64,000 nucleotides of DNA from an uncultured Sphingomonadaceae bacterium (GTDB taxonomy: Bacteria > Pseudomonadota > Alphaproteobacteria > Sphingomonadales > Sphingomonadaceae): the NCBI GenBank assembly GCA_947501695.1, contig CANMWO010000004.1, positions 1 through 64,000 on the forward strand, given 5' to 3'. A program made the position numbers and the translations under genes. The notes below the pieces were generated by a model. The model was not told the origin of the DNA. It did no database searches and worked only from the letters and a program-made list of their open reading frames with translations. This document shows, piece by piece, positions 24,769-33,903 of this stretch; the stretch's first letter is position 1, and every line of letters starts with the position of its first letter.

Positions 24769-24843
24769 TGGAGCGGGCGAAGAGATTCGAACTCTCGACC
24801 CCAACCTTGGCAAGGTTGTGCTCTACCCCTGAGCTACGCCCGC
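24769..24843 (-). tRNA. tRNA-Gly (anticodon GCC)
   Basis: The minus strand folds into a full cloverleaf. The acceptor stem is GCGGGCG/CGCCCGC, the D-arm contains AGCTCAGGGGTAGAGC, the anticodon stem-loop is CAACCTTGCCAAGGTTG with anticodon GCC, and the T-arm contains GAGAGTTCGAATCTC. The 3' CCA is encoded at 24769-24771. tRNA-Gly genes are common integration sites, and an excisionase-like remnant lies about 135 bases beyond its 3' end. Confidence 0.97.
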
Positions 24844-25087
24844 TCGGCGCCGCTGTGACATTGGGTAATACGTCGTCGTCATCAGCAGTTGAGGCGCGCG
24901 GTTAGCATGGGTTATGGGGTCCGGCAAGCCCCATTTTGCAATCCGCAGTTGCGAAAAGTAAAAATATGCTTGGCTTTGCTAGTTCCGTCCCCACATAAAG
25001 TCCGATTATACAAGAAAACACTACGTGATTCCCGCCGAAAACGGCTAGAGCGAATGGCGCAATGCAAATTTGGTACAGGAGCAGCAA

Positions 25088-25999
25088 TTGGCGACAGCAG
25101 GACTAACAGTGGACGAACAAAAGGCAGTTGAAGAGTTTCAACAAGCCGTAGTCGCCCCGAGCATGAACAAACTCGTGATCCTGGATTTCTGGGCGGAATG
25201 GTGTGGACCCTGTAAGGCGCTGACACCGACGCTTGAAAAAGTCGCGGCCAATTATGCCGACAAAGGGGTGATGCTGGCGAAAGTGAATGTTGATGAGAAT
25301 AAGTTCATCGCGTCGCAATTTCAGGTCCAGTCGATTCCCACCGTCTATGCTATATTTCAGGGCAAGCCGGTTGCTGATCTGACTTCTGCGCGTACCGAAA
25401 GCCAATTGGGGCAGATTCTCGACCAGTTGCTGGAAAAGCTTCCCATTGGTGCGGGCGGAGAAGAACCCAAACAGGATATCGTTCCGCTACTTGCCATGGG
25501 CGAAGAAGTCCTCGGCCAAGGCGATGGTGAGCGAGCGGCTGGTATATTTGCTCAAATCGCCGATATGGCTCCTGATAATGCCGAAGCTGTTGGCGGATTG
25601 ATTCGCGCTTTGATAGTTGCGGACCACATACCTGAAGCAGAAGCAGCCCTAGCGGGTGTCCCAGAAGTCATGGCAACTGATCCAGCTATTGAGCGGGCCA
25701 GTTCTGCCCTTGCATTAGCGAAAGACAAGCCGGATGACAGCGAAGCAGAGGCGTTACATGCTGCCGTTGCCGCCAATCCCAACGATCATCAGGCACGCCT
25801 TGATCTCGCTAGCGCAATGATTGCATCGGGCGACCATGATAGCGCTGCGGAACATCTGCTGGCCATAATTGCTGCGGATAAAGAATGGAATGACGGCGCG
25901 GCGCGAGCTAAACTGCTTTCGTTGTTTGAAGTTGTTGGTCTCGAAGACGAATGGGTCTCTGCGACCCGGCGCAAGCTCTCCGCAATATTGTTCGGATAG
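25088..25999 (+). CDS. cnoX: CnoX/YbbN-type thioredoxin-TPR chaperone
   Basis: The protein has 303 residues. The TTG at 25088 is chosen because AGGAG stands six bases upstream; an in-frame TTG at 25070 has no site. A thioredoxin fold (about 10-105) carries FWAEWCGPCK with both active Cys at about residues 38 and 41 and the cis-Pro SIPT. About 190 residues of TPR-like helices follow. CnoX proteins hold oxidised clients and pass them to GroEL and DnaK. E. coli CnoX lacks the redox Cys pair, whereas this one has it, so thiol-disulfide activity is expected. It lies two bases before the Lon-N gene. Confidence 0.88.
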   Translation: MATAGLTVDEQKAVEEFQQAVVAPSMNKLVILDFWAEWCGPCKALTPTLEKVAANYADKGVMLAKVNVDENKFIASQFQVQSIPTVYAIFQGKPVADLTSARTESQLGQILDQLLEKLPIGAGGEEPKQDIVPLLAMGEEVLGQGDGERAAGIFAQIADMAPDNAEAVGGLIRALIVADHIPEAEAALAGVPEVMATDPAIERASSALALAKDKPDDSEAEALHAAVAANPNDHQARLDLASAMIASGDHDSAAEHLLAIIAADKEWNDGAARAKLLSLFEVVGLEDEWVSATRRKLSAILFG

Positions 26000-26001
26000 A
26001 T

Positions 26002-26622
26002 ATGACCGAAACCAAACGCATCTCGATCTTCCCTCTGACTGGCGCGCTGCTGTTTCCCGGTATGCATTTACCACTGCATATTTTTGAGGAACGTTATCGC
26101 GCGCTAATCAACGATGCGATGGCTCGGGATCGGCAGATCGGTATGATCCAGCCGAAAACAGATGGTGACGTGCCGGAATTGTTCAATATCGGCTGTGTCG
26201 GTAAGATTATCGACATTGAAGCCATGGATGACGGACGTTTCAACATCGTGCTGGAAGGTGTGTCACGATTCCGGATTATCGAGGAGATCGATGCGTCCAC
26301 CGCTTTTCGGCAGGTTCGGGCAGAGATTGAAGAAAATGCAGAACTGGATGAAGTATTGGCCAGTGCCGAACGCGCTGCGCTAGAAATTGAATCACGCAAA
26401 TTTGCCGATCTGCAAGGCTATCAAGTGGATTGGGACAGTATCGGACGACTCGATGACATGTCCTTTGTCAACGGCATTGCCCAGATTGCACCTTTTGATG
26501 CGGCATCCAAACAGGCGCTGCTCGAAGTAGATGGCCTGTCAAACCGCGCGGAACTGACCATCCAGTTGCTGGAGTTTTTCGGCCGTCAGGATGGCGACGA
26601 AGGCCGTGTGACGTTGCAGTGA
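26002..26622 (+). CDS. Lon N-terminal (LON substrate-binding) domain protein
   Basis: The protein has 206 residues from the ATG at 26002. The N-terminal motif [26 protein letters not shown] and the [21 protein letters not shown] sequence are typical of the LON_substr_bdg domain, here without ATPase or protease. Such stand-alone proteins may act as substrate adaptors; their role is not settled. The gene sits between cnoX and the Trm112-like gene, overlapping the latter by four bases, a grouping seen in related alphaproteobacteria. Confidence 0.9.
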   Translation: MTETKRISIFPLTGALLFPGMHLPLHIFEERYRALINDAMARDRQIGMIQPKTDGDVPELFNIGCVGKIIDIEAMDDGRFNIVLEGVSRFRIIEEIDASTAFRQVRAEIEENAELDEVLASAERAALEIESRKFADLQGYQVDWDSIGRLDDMSFVNGIAQIAPFDAASKQALLEVDGLSNRAELTIQLLEFFGRQDGDEGRVTLQ

Positions 26623-26816
26623 GTGCCGCTGGAAGTGACCCCGTTATCGGTACGTTCGACGTCAAATTACTGGAAATATTGGTCTGCCCAATGACGCGTA
26701 CGCCGTTGGTTTATGATGCAGATGCGCAGGAACTGATTAGCAAGGCTGCTGGTGTCGCTTATCCGATCAAACGAGGTGTACCGGTTATGCTGATTGAGGA
26801 AGCGCGGAAGCTTTAA
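26619..26816 (+). CDS. Trm112-like / UPF0434 (YcaR) protein
   Basis: The protein has 65 residues starting with a GTG that overlaps the previous TGA. The motif [17 protein letters not shown] and the ending [19 protein letters not shown] are diagnostic of the UPF0434/Trm112-like family. Usual members have more Cys (CPxCK), whereas only one Cys remains here, so zinc binding is unlikely. The biochemical role in bacteria is poorly known. Confidence 0.9.
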   Translation: MSAAGSDPVIGTFDVKLLEILVCPMTRTPLVYDADAQELISKAAGVAYPIKRGVPVMLIEEARKL

Positions 26817-26819
26817 TTT

Positions 26820-27437
26820 TTAGAAACTGGCTCTGAGACCATCCACAACGAACTGAACCGCCAGCGCACCCAATAAAACACCGAGCACCCGCGTAATCAC
26901 TTGCTCAACCTTGTGACCCAAAATCCGCATCAACGGGCCAGCAAGAAGCAAGCCTGCTAATGTCAGCAGCAAAACCGATGCCAGCGCGCCCATGATCACC
27001 AATGTGCTATCCAAGCCTTCATGCCTTGCCATCAACAACATGACAGCGGCAATGGAGCCCGGGCCAGCGATCATTGGCATGGCCATTGGGAAAATCGAGA
27101 CGTCTTCTATGTCCGGTTGGTCGATAATGTCCTGCGCACGGTCTTCCCGGCGTTGGGTGCGTTTTTCGAACACCATTTCCAGTGCAATGATGAACAGCAT
27201 AATGCCGCCAGCGATACGGAAACTGTCCAGACTGATACCTAAAGCGCTCAGCAATTGCTCGCCAAAAGCAGCAAAAACCGCCAATATAATCGCGGCGACA
27301 ACAATAGCTCTTATAGCCATATTCCGGCGCTGAGCGGCCGAAGCGTCATTGGTCAGGCTGGCATAAATAGGTGCACAGCCTGGCGGATCAATCACGACAA
27401 AGAAAGTAATGAAGGCGGAAATAAATAGCTCGGTCAT
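26820..27437 (-). CDS. MarC family integral membrane protein
   Basis: The protein has 205 residues with six hydrophobic segments and the family motifs FFVVIDPPGCAPIYASLT at the N-terminus and PMAMPMIAGPGSIAAVMLL near the centre. MarC/UPF0056 proteins are inner-membrane proteins of uncertain transport role. It is the last gene of a minus-strand run yggT-folD-lipoprotein-marC and overlaps the lipoprotein gene by ATGA. It converges on the Trm112-like gene with three bases between stops. Confidence 0.92.
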   Translation of the reverse strand: MTELFISAFITFFVVIDPPGCAPIYASLTNDASAAQRRNMAIRAIVVAAIILAVFAAFGEQLLSALGISLDSFRIAGGIMLFIIALEMVFEKRTQRREDRAQDIIDQPDIEDVSIFPMAMPMIAGPGSIAAVMLLMARHEGLDSTLVIMGALASVLLLTLAGLLLAGPLMRILGHKVEQVITRVLGVLLGALAVQFVVDGLRASF

Positions 27438-28153
27438 TTGGCAGGCGCTGCTACATCGTCAAAGACAATATCTTCCCATTCCGCACCGTTCCATAGCCGA
27501 ACCAAAATCGACCGCGATTGGTCGGCAGAGCTTTCCGCGCTCCAGTACATGGTACGGTCGGCTGAAAAGCCGCTCTTGTTTTTCTCGCCACTTGGAGCTG
27601 CAGCTATCACCGGCAGCGCATCTTTGGAGCAGGTCGCCACCCGGGTAGTCACAAAATCAGGCTCTGCCAAAGGCTTGTCCAAGGGTACGCCATGATCAAA
27701 TATCCATTTCCATTCGACATCCTTGCCGCGCTGACGCCGGCTTTGGGCATCCTGTTTTTCCCAAATGGTTGTGAAATAGCCCGTGCCACCACTAGCACCC
27801 TGCCATGCGCCGGTCGCCACGCCCATGCTGCCATCGCAAGACATGAAAATTTTATGTGCTTGCCATTCAGTCGCTCGCGCTGGATCAGCCTTGTCTTTCA
27901 ACCAGATCGGTGCGTTCACCAGTTCAGGCGTAAACATGATCGCATCCGGTGCAGCGGTTTCGCGAAACGCGGTCCACTGCCCTTCGTCCCGCGCAAGTCT
28001 TGAGAAAGACAACTCCGCTTTTACAATATCGCTAGGATTGGCAACCGGTTTACCGGCTGCGCGCAGAAACCGTTCGCGATCGCTTGGTCGGCCGTTGCTG
28101 GCACAGCTCGCCAGTAACAAAGCCATTCCCAATACCGCAAACAAACGTTTCAT
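27434..28153 (-). CDS. Putative lipoprotein of unknown function
   Basis: The protein has 239 residues with a lipobox LLASC at about residues 13-17, so it is probably lipidated. The central part (DEGQWTAFRETAAPDAIMF, then GVATGAWQG and YFTTIWEKQ) resembles an NTF2/SnoaL-like fold, as in DUF4440-type proteins, but this is only by pattern. It follows folD after three bases and overlaps marC. Confidence 0.75.
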   Translation of the reverse strand: MKRLFAVLGMALLLASCASNGRPSDRERFLRAAGKPVANPSDIVKAELSFSRLARDEGQWTAFRETAAPDAIMFTPELVNAPIWLKDKADPARATEWQAHKIFMSCDGSMGVATGAWQGASGGTGYFTTIWEKQDAQSRRQRGKDVEWKWIFDHGVPLDKPLAEPDFVTTRVATCSKDALPVIAAAPSGEKNKSGFSADRTMYWSAESSADQSRSILVRLWNGAEWEDIVFDDVAAPAK

Positions 28154-28156
28154 AGA

Positions 28157-29059
28157 TTATAATCCTTCAGGCTTAGCGAGCCCAGCGCGCGCGGATGCGG
28201 CAACCAACGTATTACGCAATAACACAGCTATAGTCATTGGCCCAACCCCGCCAGGTACAGGCGTGATTGCACGGACATGATCCAGCGCTTCAGCGGTGGC
28301 GACATCACCAACCAATCGGCCTTTTTCCTTGCCGGCTTCGGGTGCGAGCCGGTTAATCCCGACATCGATAACGACAGCACCATCTTTGAGCCAATCACCC
28401 TTGACCATCTCGGCCCGGCCAACGGCGGCAACAACTATGTCAGCATGGCGCACAACGTCTGGCAGATCGCGTGTACGGCTATGCGCCATTGTAACCGTGC
28501 AGTTTTCTGCGAGCAGCAATTGCGCCATCGGTTTGCCAACCAAAATCGAGCGTCCGACAACCACAGCGTTCAGGCCCGAAAGGTCACCCAATTGATCCTT
28601 GAGCAGCATTAAACTTCCCAGCGGGGTACAAGGCGTCAGAGCCTCTTCGCCATTGGCGAGGCGACCGGCGTTAATGACGTGCAGTCCATCAACATCCTTG
28701 TCAGGATCAATCGCCATGACGACGGCTTTTTCATCGAGATGATCGGGAAGTGGTAATTGCACCAATATCCCGTCTACCGCTTCGTCAGCGTTCAGTTTTT
28801 CTACCAAAGCGATCAGCTCGCCTTGCACCGTGTCGGTTGGCAGGCGATGCTCGAAGCTTTCCATACCGGCCGCTACGGTCGCCTTGTGCTTGGACGCTAC
28901 ATAGACCTGACTCGCGGCATCGTCGCCAACCAGCACCACGGCCAATCCCGGCGCGCGCGCTGCTTGTCTCTGAAATTCGGGGACGGCTGCTTTTATGCGC
29001 TCCCGCAAGCCAGCGGCAAAAGCTTTGCCATCAATTATTGTTGCGCCGCTCGTGCTCAT
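28157..29059 (-). CDS. folD: Methylenetetrahydrofolate dehydrogenase/cyclohydrolase FolD
   Basis: The protein has 300 residues. It interconverts 5,10-methylene-THF, 5,10-methenyl-THF and 10-formyl-THF in the cytoplasm. The visible family motifs are [17 protein letters not shown] with the catalytic Lys at about residue 58, [11 protein letters not shown], and the Rossmann site [26 protein letters not shown] and [16 protein letters not shown] follow. The length is normal. It is flanked by yggT and a lipoprotein gene in one operon. Confidence 0.97.
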   Translation of the reverse strand: MSTSGATIIDGKAFAAGLRERIKAAVPEFQRQAARAPGLAVVLVGDDAASQVYVASKHKATVAAGMESFEHRLPTDTVQGELIALVEKLNADEAVDGILVQLPLPDHLDEKAVVMAIDPDKDVDGLHVINAGRLANGEEALTPCTPLGSLMLLKDQLGDLSGLNAVVVGRSILVGKPMAQLLLAENCTVTMAHSRTRDLPDVVRHADIVVAAVGRAEMVKGDWLKDGAVVIDVGINRLAPEAGKEKGRLVGDVATAEALDHVRAITPVPGGVGPMTIAVLLRNTLVAASARAGLAKPEGL

Positions 29060-29069
29060 ATAGGGGTGC

Positions 29070-29372
29070 TCACAGTAAGGGGATTAGGGCCGCGCCGAGC
29101 GGTGGTAAGATGGCATCCTGTAGGATGATTATACTGATAATCACGACCATGGGCGTCAGGTCAATCGACCCGAAGTCTGGCATGATCCGACGAATGGGGC
29201 GGTAGATTGGTGCGGTCAGGGCATCCAAAGTCGTCCAGATTGCCCGCGCGATATCGTTTTGCAAGTTAATCACATTGAAGGCCAGCAACCAGCTCATAAT
29301 CGCCTGAACGATGATGATGGTAATCGCAACATTCAACAAAATGCCGATAATCTGAAACAGAGCAAAAAACAT
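29070..29372 (-). CDS. YggT family membrane protein
   Basis: The protein has 100 residues with two hydrophobic segments (about 8-30 and 70-92) around a conserved loop reading [28 protein letters not shown]. This is the YggT signature (L-t-eP-ll-rPiR-ipp-gGiDlSPiv). The family is linked to membrane or septum functions in bacteria and chloroplasts, without a clear activity. It opens the run that leads to folD. Confidence 0.93.
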   Translation of the reverse strand: MFFALFQIIGILLNVAITIIIVQAIMSWLLAFNVINLQNDIARAIWTTLDALTAPIYRPIRRIMPDFGSIDLTPMVVIISIIILQDAILPPLGAALIPLL

Positions 29373-29481
29373 GGACCGAGACCTTTTTATATAGTGATGG
29401 CCATTAAACGATAGTGGCGCGCAATGCCAAGCATTCTATGCCAACAAATTAGTGTATCAATAATATAATACAGTTCGGCAA

Positions 29482-30423
29482 TTAATCAACCGTTTCAAAA
29501 TCATCCCGGATCAGCGTACCCGCGCCCTTGCTGGTGAAGATTTCCAGCAGCATCGCGTGGGGCACCCGGCCATCCAGCACAACGGCTGCATCAACCCCCT
29601 TCAACACCGCACTGACACAGGTTTCCAGCTTGGGGATCATCCCGCCCGAAATGGTGCCGTCTTCCTGTAGCCGCTTGATTTCGGTTGGATTGAGATCGGT
29701 GAGCAGCTCGCCTTGCTTGTCCAATACGCCTGCCACATCGGTCAGCAAAAAGAGGCGCGAAGCCCGTAGTGCCGCAGCAACCGCGCCAGCCATGGTGTCA
29801 GCATTGATATTATAGGTATGGCCATCTTCACCCACACCAATGGGAGCAATGACCGGGATCATCCCTGATGTTGAAATCATATCGACCACACTGCGGTCCA
29901 CCCGTTTCGGCTCGCCAACAAAGCCCAGATCAATAATCCGCTCGATATTGCTGTCCGGATCGCGGGCTGTGCGGCGCAGTTTGGCCGCTTTGACGAAGCC
30001 GCCATCTTTACCCGATATGCCGATTGCGCTGCCGCCAGCCCGTTCGATCCAGCTCACCAATTCCTTGTTGATCGCACCGGAGAGAACCATTTCGGCAATC
30101 TCGGCCGTTTCCTTGGTCGTGACTCGCAGACCATCGACAAATTTGCTTTCAACCCCGACCCGTTCCAGCATCGCGCCAATTTGCGGGCCACCGCCATGGA
30201 CAACCACGGGATTGATACCCACGGCTTTCAACAGCACCACATCTTCAGCAAAATTGCGCGCCAGCGCGGGATCGCCCATGGCATGGCCGCCATATTTGAT
30301 GACAAAAGTCTTGCCCGCATAGCGCTGCAAATAAGGCAGAGCTTCGGTGAGTGTTTCCGCCTTGGCCAGCATCGCTGGATCGGGCGCGTGATTACCGGTT
30401 TGGTTATGTGCTTTGTCGGTCAT
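29482..30423 (-). CDS. argB: Acetylglutamate kinase ArgB
   Basis: The protein has 313 residues from the ATG at 30423; an in-frame TTG four codons earlier is possible. It phosphorylates N-acetylglutamate in arginine synthesis. The amino acid kinase fold shows [25 protein letters not shown], and the C-terminal [12 protein letters not shown] and [15 protein letters not shown]. The N-terminal extension before [13 protein letters not shown] resembles the arginine-sensitive hexameric type. No other arg genes are adjacent. Confidence 0.96.
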   Translation of the reverse strand: MTDKAHNQTGNHAPDPAMLAKAETLTEALPYLQRYAGKTFVIKYGGHAMGDPALARNFAEDVVLLKAVGINPVVVHGGGPQIGAMLERVGVESKFVDGLRVTTKETAEIAEMVLSGAINKELVSWIERAGGSAIGISGKDGGFVKAAKLRRTARDPDSNIERIIDLGFVGEPKRVDRSVVDMISTSGMIPVIAPIGVGEDGHTYNINADTMAGAVAAALRASRLFLLTDVAGVLDKQGELLTDLNPTEIKRLQEDGTISGGMIPKLETCVSAVLKGVDAAVVLDGRVPHAMLLEIFTSKGAGTLIRDDFETVD

Positions 30424-30465
30424 GCTGTCTTTCAATCCAGCTTCACGGCAAATGCAACATCTTTA

Positions 30466-31044
30466 TCAATTTTCAGGTGGGGCAGCGATTTTCGCGCGTG
30501 CCAATTGCTTCACCTTCTCCAGCGTTCCCGTCACATGCGCTTTGGGGTCTTGCGCGCTATGTACGAAAGCAATTTTACTATTTTGGTCAATGACATAGCT
30601 CGTCCGGTTGGTCAGGGCCAATGTCGGTTCCATGCGCACTTGATATCCATCCATCACCGCATCATCGGCCCGCGCGACGGCAAATTTATCCCGGCATTCC
30701 TCTACGGAAAATTTCGTCAAGGCATCCATGCTATCCCCCGACATACCGATTACAGTAGCGCCAGCGGCCTCAAAATCAGCCGTTGCCTCGGCAAACATAT
30801 TGGCTTCTATGGTACAGCCAGCGGTAAATGCCTTAGGAAAGAAATAAAGAACGACAGGACCGTTTTTCAGCTTATCCGACAGGCTCACCTTAAATGGCTT
30901 GCCCGCCAGCGCGCCTGTGGTTTCAAAATTCGGAGCAGCGGCGCCGACTTCCAAAGGTTCGGCATTGGCGCTGCGCGAACTATAAACATAGGCACCGCCA
31001 GCAAGAAGCAGCGCAGACATGACGATGATGATCCAGCGGTTCAT
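30466..31044 (-). CDS. Membrane-anchored or secreted Bcp-type peroxiredoxin
   Basis: The protein has 192 residues. An N-terminal hydrophobic segment (about 4-22) indicates an anchor or signal peptide, so it acts outside the cytoplasm. The AhpC/TSA domain has VVLYFFPKAFTAGCTIEANM with the peroxidatic Cys at about residue 77. No second Cys occupies the usual helix position five residues later, so a 1-Cys mechanism or a distant resolving Cys (C113 in VEECRD) is likely. The ATG shares bases with the mutS TAA (TAATG), so the two genes are cotranscribed. Confidence 0.88.
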   Translation of the reverse strand: MNRWIIIVMSALLLAGGAYVYSSRSANAEPLEVGAAAPNFETTGALAGKPFKVSLSDKLKNGPVVLYFFPKAFTAGCTIEANMFAEATADFEAAGATVIGMSGDSMDALTKFSVEECRDKFAVARADDAVMDGYQVRMEPTLALTNRTSYVIDQNSKIAFVHSAQDPKAHVTGTLEKVKQLARAKIAAPPEN

Positions 31045-33719
31045 TATTCTTCCTGTTCCAGCACCGATTTCAGCGCATAAAGTTGATCGAGCGCATCGCG
31101 AGGACTTAAGGCATCAATGTCCAATTCCCGCAAAGCCTCCCGCAATATATCGGTTTTCTGATCCTCTTCGGCAAGGCTTGCGGCAAATAAAGGCAGGTCG
31201 CCTAGCCCAGCCGCGAGGCCTCCGGTTTCTGCCTTACCTGCCTCCAGCTTGTCGAGTACCGACTTGGCGCGTTTCAGTACCGGTTTGGGAATACCCGCAA
31301 GCTTTGCCACGGCCAAACCATAGCTGCGATCTGCTGGTCCTTTGGCGAGTTCATGCATGAGAACAAGATCGCCCTTCCATTCCCGCGCCCGAACATGGTG
31401 CAGAGACATGGCGTCGAGCCGATCCGCAAGACGGGTAAGCTCGTGATAGTGGGTCGCAAATAGACAACGACATTGATTGGTTTCATGCACTGCCTCGACG
31501 ACGGCCCATGCCAGCGCGAGACCGTCATAGGTCGATGTGCCGCGCCCAACCTCGTCGAGAATGACGAAGCTTTTCTCCGTCGCCTGACTAAGGATTGTCG
31601 CGGTTTCCACCATCTCGACCATGAAGGTTGAGCGACCCTGTGCGAGATTATCCGAGGCCCCTACCCGGCTAAACAGGCGGTCCACCAGGCTAAGTTTTGC
31701 CGAGCTGGCTGGCACAAAGCCACCCGCCTGAGCAAGGATCACGATCAACGCATTTTGCCGTAAGAACGTCGATTTACCGCCCATATTGGGGCCGGACACA
31801 AGCCAGAGTCGTTCGTCATTGGACAATGCGCAATCATTGGCGACAAACGGATCACCCGAAGCGCTCAGAGCAGCCTCGACCACTGGATGGCGCCCGGCTT
31901 TGATATCCAGCACATTGCCATCGATAAATTCGGGTCGGCACCATTGCCCCTCAACCGCGCGTTCAGCCAAAGCCGATGACACGTCAATTCGCGCTAGCGC
32001 ATCAGCGCTGATCGCAATCGCATCCTTGCGTTCCAATAGCTTGTCGACCAGCTCTTCAAAATGCGCCGCCTCGGCAGCAAACGCATGCGCGCCTGCCTGC
32101 GTCACCCGCACCGCCTCTTCATGAAGCTCGGTCGAGTTAAACCGCACCACACCCGCCAATGTCTGGCGATGGGTGAAACCGGAATCCTCAGCCATCAAAC
32201 TGTCGCCATGGCGCGCTGGGACTTCTACAAAATAGCCAAGCACCGCATTATGCTTGATCTTGAGCGTATTGATCCCGGTCGCTTCCCGGTAACGAGCTTC
32301 CAGTGTTGCAATCGCCTTGCGGCCATCGGAACCCGCACTGCGCAGTTCGTCCAGTGCCGGATCATAGCCCGCCGCGATATAGCCGCCATTGCTCATCTCG
32401 GTCGGCGGTGTTTCGACCAATGCGCGTTCCAACAGATCGACCATGGCAGCATGACCATCCAGCGCAGGGAGCAGAGCATTCATCAAGTCGGGCAGCGCCA
32501 TGTCGAGCGCTAGTCGCTCGCGCAAAATCCGCGCGCCGCTGAGGCCATCGCGGATCTGGCCGACATCACGAGGACTGCCACGACCGGCCGAAATCCGGCC
32601 CAAAGCACGGCTGATATCCGGCATGGCTTTTAGCGCATCGCGCACACCGTCGCGAATGGCCGGGGTATCGTGAAACCATTGGACCACGCCTAGGCGCAAG
32701 TTGACCTTCGTCTCGTCAAAAAGCGGCGCCGCGAGATCGCGGCCCAACAAGCGCGCGCCTCCCGGCGTGACGGTGCGGTCAATAATACCAAGCAGGCTGC
32801 CCTTGCGCTCGCCCGCCATAGTCCGCTCAATTTCAAGGCTCGCCCGCGTCGCTCCATCAATCAGAAGATATTCGCCGGCATGGCGCTGCACCGGCGGTTT
32901 CAGAAACGGCGTTTCGCCTTGGGCAGCATGTTCGATATAGGCGATCAGCCCGCCAGCCGCTGCCAGTTCGCTGCGCGAAAAATCGCCAAAACCATCGAGC
33001 GTCGATACGCCGAAAAGTGCCTTGAGTTTGCGCTCGGCTTTTTGACTATCGAAATCCTCTTTCGGCCATTCGGTAGCCACCTCCAACCGCGCAGCCAGCG
33101 AAGGACTACAAATAATTTCTGAGGGCGCGATCCTTGATAGTTCTGCAGTCAGTGCATCTTCGGAAATTTGGAGCAGTTCAAAATCACCGGTTGAAATATC
33201 GCTCGCTGCAATCCCAATCTGCCCCTGCACCTCGGCAACCGCGACCAACATATTGTCCGACCGCGCATCGAGCAGCGTATCCTCGGTCAGTGTGCCCGCG
33301 GTGACAAACCGAATGATGTCGCGGGCAACCAAAGCTTTATATCCGCCGCGTGCCTTGGCCTCGGCAGGTGTTTCTGTTTGCTCGGCAATCGCAACCTTGA
33401 ACCCGGCGCGGATCAATTTTGCAAGATAGCTCTCAGCTGCATGGGCTGGGACGCCGCACATCGGAATTTGCTCGCCAGCATTTTTTCCGCGCGAAGTCAG
33501 AGCAATATCAAGCGCTGCGGACGCCAGCTTTGCATCCTCGAAGAACAGTTCGAAAAAATCGCCCATCCGATAGAAAAGCAGGCAATCATGCGCCTTTTCT
33601 TTCAGCGCAAAATATTGTTCCATCATTGGGGTCAGCTTTGGCGCTGCCGCCGCCTTTGTTTCAGACTTGCCCAGCTTTGCCGCCTTGGATCCGGATTTCT
33701 GTTGAGTCTGTGTTGCCAT
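31044..33719 (-). CDS. mutS: DNA mismatch repair protein MutS
   Basis: The protein has 891 residues. It recognises mismatches and signals repair. The N-terminal mismatch-reading motif is GDFFELF with the Phe at about residue 55 and Glu at 57. The ATPase has Walker A GPNMGGKSTFLRQ at about 645, FVILDEVGRGTSTYDG and the TAFATHYHEL-type motif CLFATHYHEL. About 25 extra residues rich in Lys and Ala precede the usual N-terminus. The gene is divergent from maeB across 184 bases. Confidence 0.97.
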   Translation of the reverse strand: MATQTQQKSGSKAAKLGKSETKAAAAPKLTPMMEQYFALKEKAHDCLLFYRMGDFFELFFEDAKLASAALDIALTSRGKNAGEQIPMCGVPAHAAESYLAKLIRAGFKVAIAEQTETPAEAKARGGYKALVARDIIRFVTAGTLTEDTLLDARSDNMLVAVAEVQGQIGIAASDISTGDFELLQISEDALTAELSRIAPSEIICSPSLAARLEVATEWPKEDFDSQKAERKLKALFGVSTLDGFGDFSRSELAAAGGLIAYIEHAAQGETPFLKPPVQRHAGEYLLIDGATRASLEIERTMAGERKGSLLGIIDRTVTPGGARLLGRDLAAPLFDETKVNLRLGVVQWFHDTPAIRDGVRDALKAMPDISRALGRISAGRGSPRDVGQIRDGLSGARILRERLALDMALPDLMNALLPALDGHAAMVDLLERALVETPPTEMSNGGYIAAGYDPALDELRSAGSDGRKAIATLEARYREATGINTLKIKHNAVLGYFVEVPARHGDSLMAEDSGFTHRQTLAGVVRFNSTELHEEAVRVTQAGAHAFAAEAAHFEELVDKLLERKDAIAISADALARIDVSSALAERAVEGQWCRPEFIDGNVLDIKAGRHPVVEAALSASGDPFVANDCALSNDERLWLVSGPNMGGKSTFLRQNALIVILAQAGGFVPASSAKLSLVDRLFSRVGASDNLAQGRSTFMVEMVETATILSQATEKSFVILDEVGRGTSTYDGLALAWAVVEAVHETNQCRCLFATHYHELTRLADRLDAMSLHHVRAREWKGDLVLMHELAKGPADRSYGLAVAKLAGIPKPVLKRAKSVLDKLEAGKAETGGLAAGLGDLPLFAASLAEEDQKTDILREALRELDIDALSPRDALDQLYALKSVLEQEE

Positions 33720-33903
33720 CTCCCATGCGATAGCGAAGAGTCTCGTGCGGGAAAAGGGCAGGATTTCTTTAATTGAAAAGAGTTATTCGAAATCAGCAAT
33801 ATACCAAGTCTTGCCCAATCACTATCATTCGGAGTAGGCACGTATCGGGACGCGCATTAGGGGGCGGGCACAAGAGGCCGAACCGGAATCATGGAGAAAT
33901 AAT

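Noticed and set aside
24769-24843. Duplicated attachment site for an integrated element at tRNA-Gly
   Set aside because: I looked by eye for a second copy of the tRNA 3' end in the flanking accessory DNA and did not find one; a computed search would be needed.
24889-25131. An 80-codon plus-strand frame upstream of cnoX
   Set aside because: It overlaps the cnoX start in another frame, has no ribosome binding site and is rich in basic residues without a domain.
30181-31080. A 299-codon plus-strand frame across argB and the peroxiredoxin gene
   Set aside because: It is antisense to two conserved genes, with no plausible start signal or protein features.
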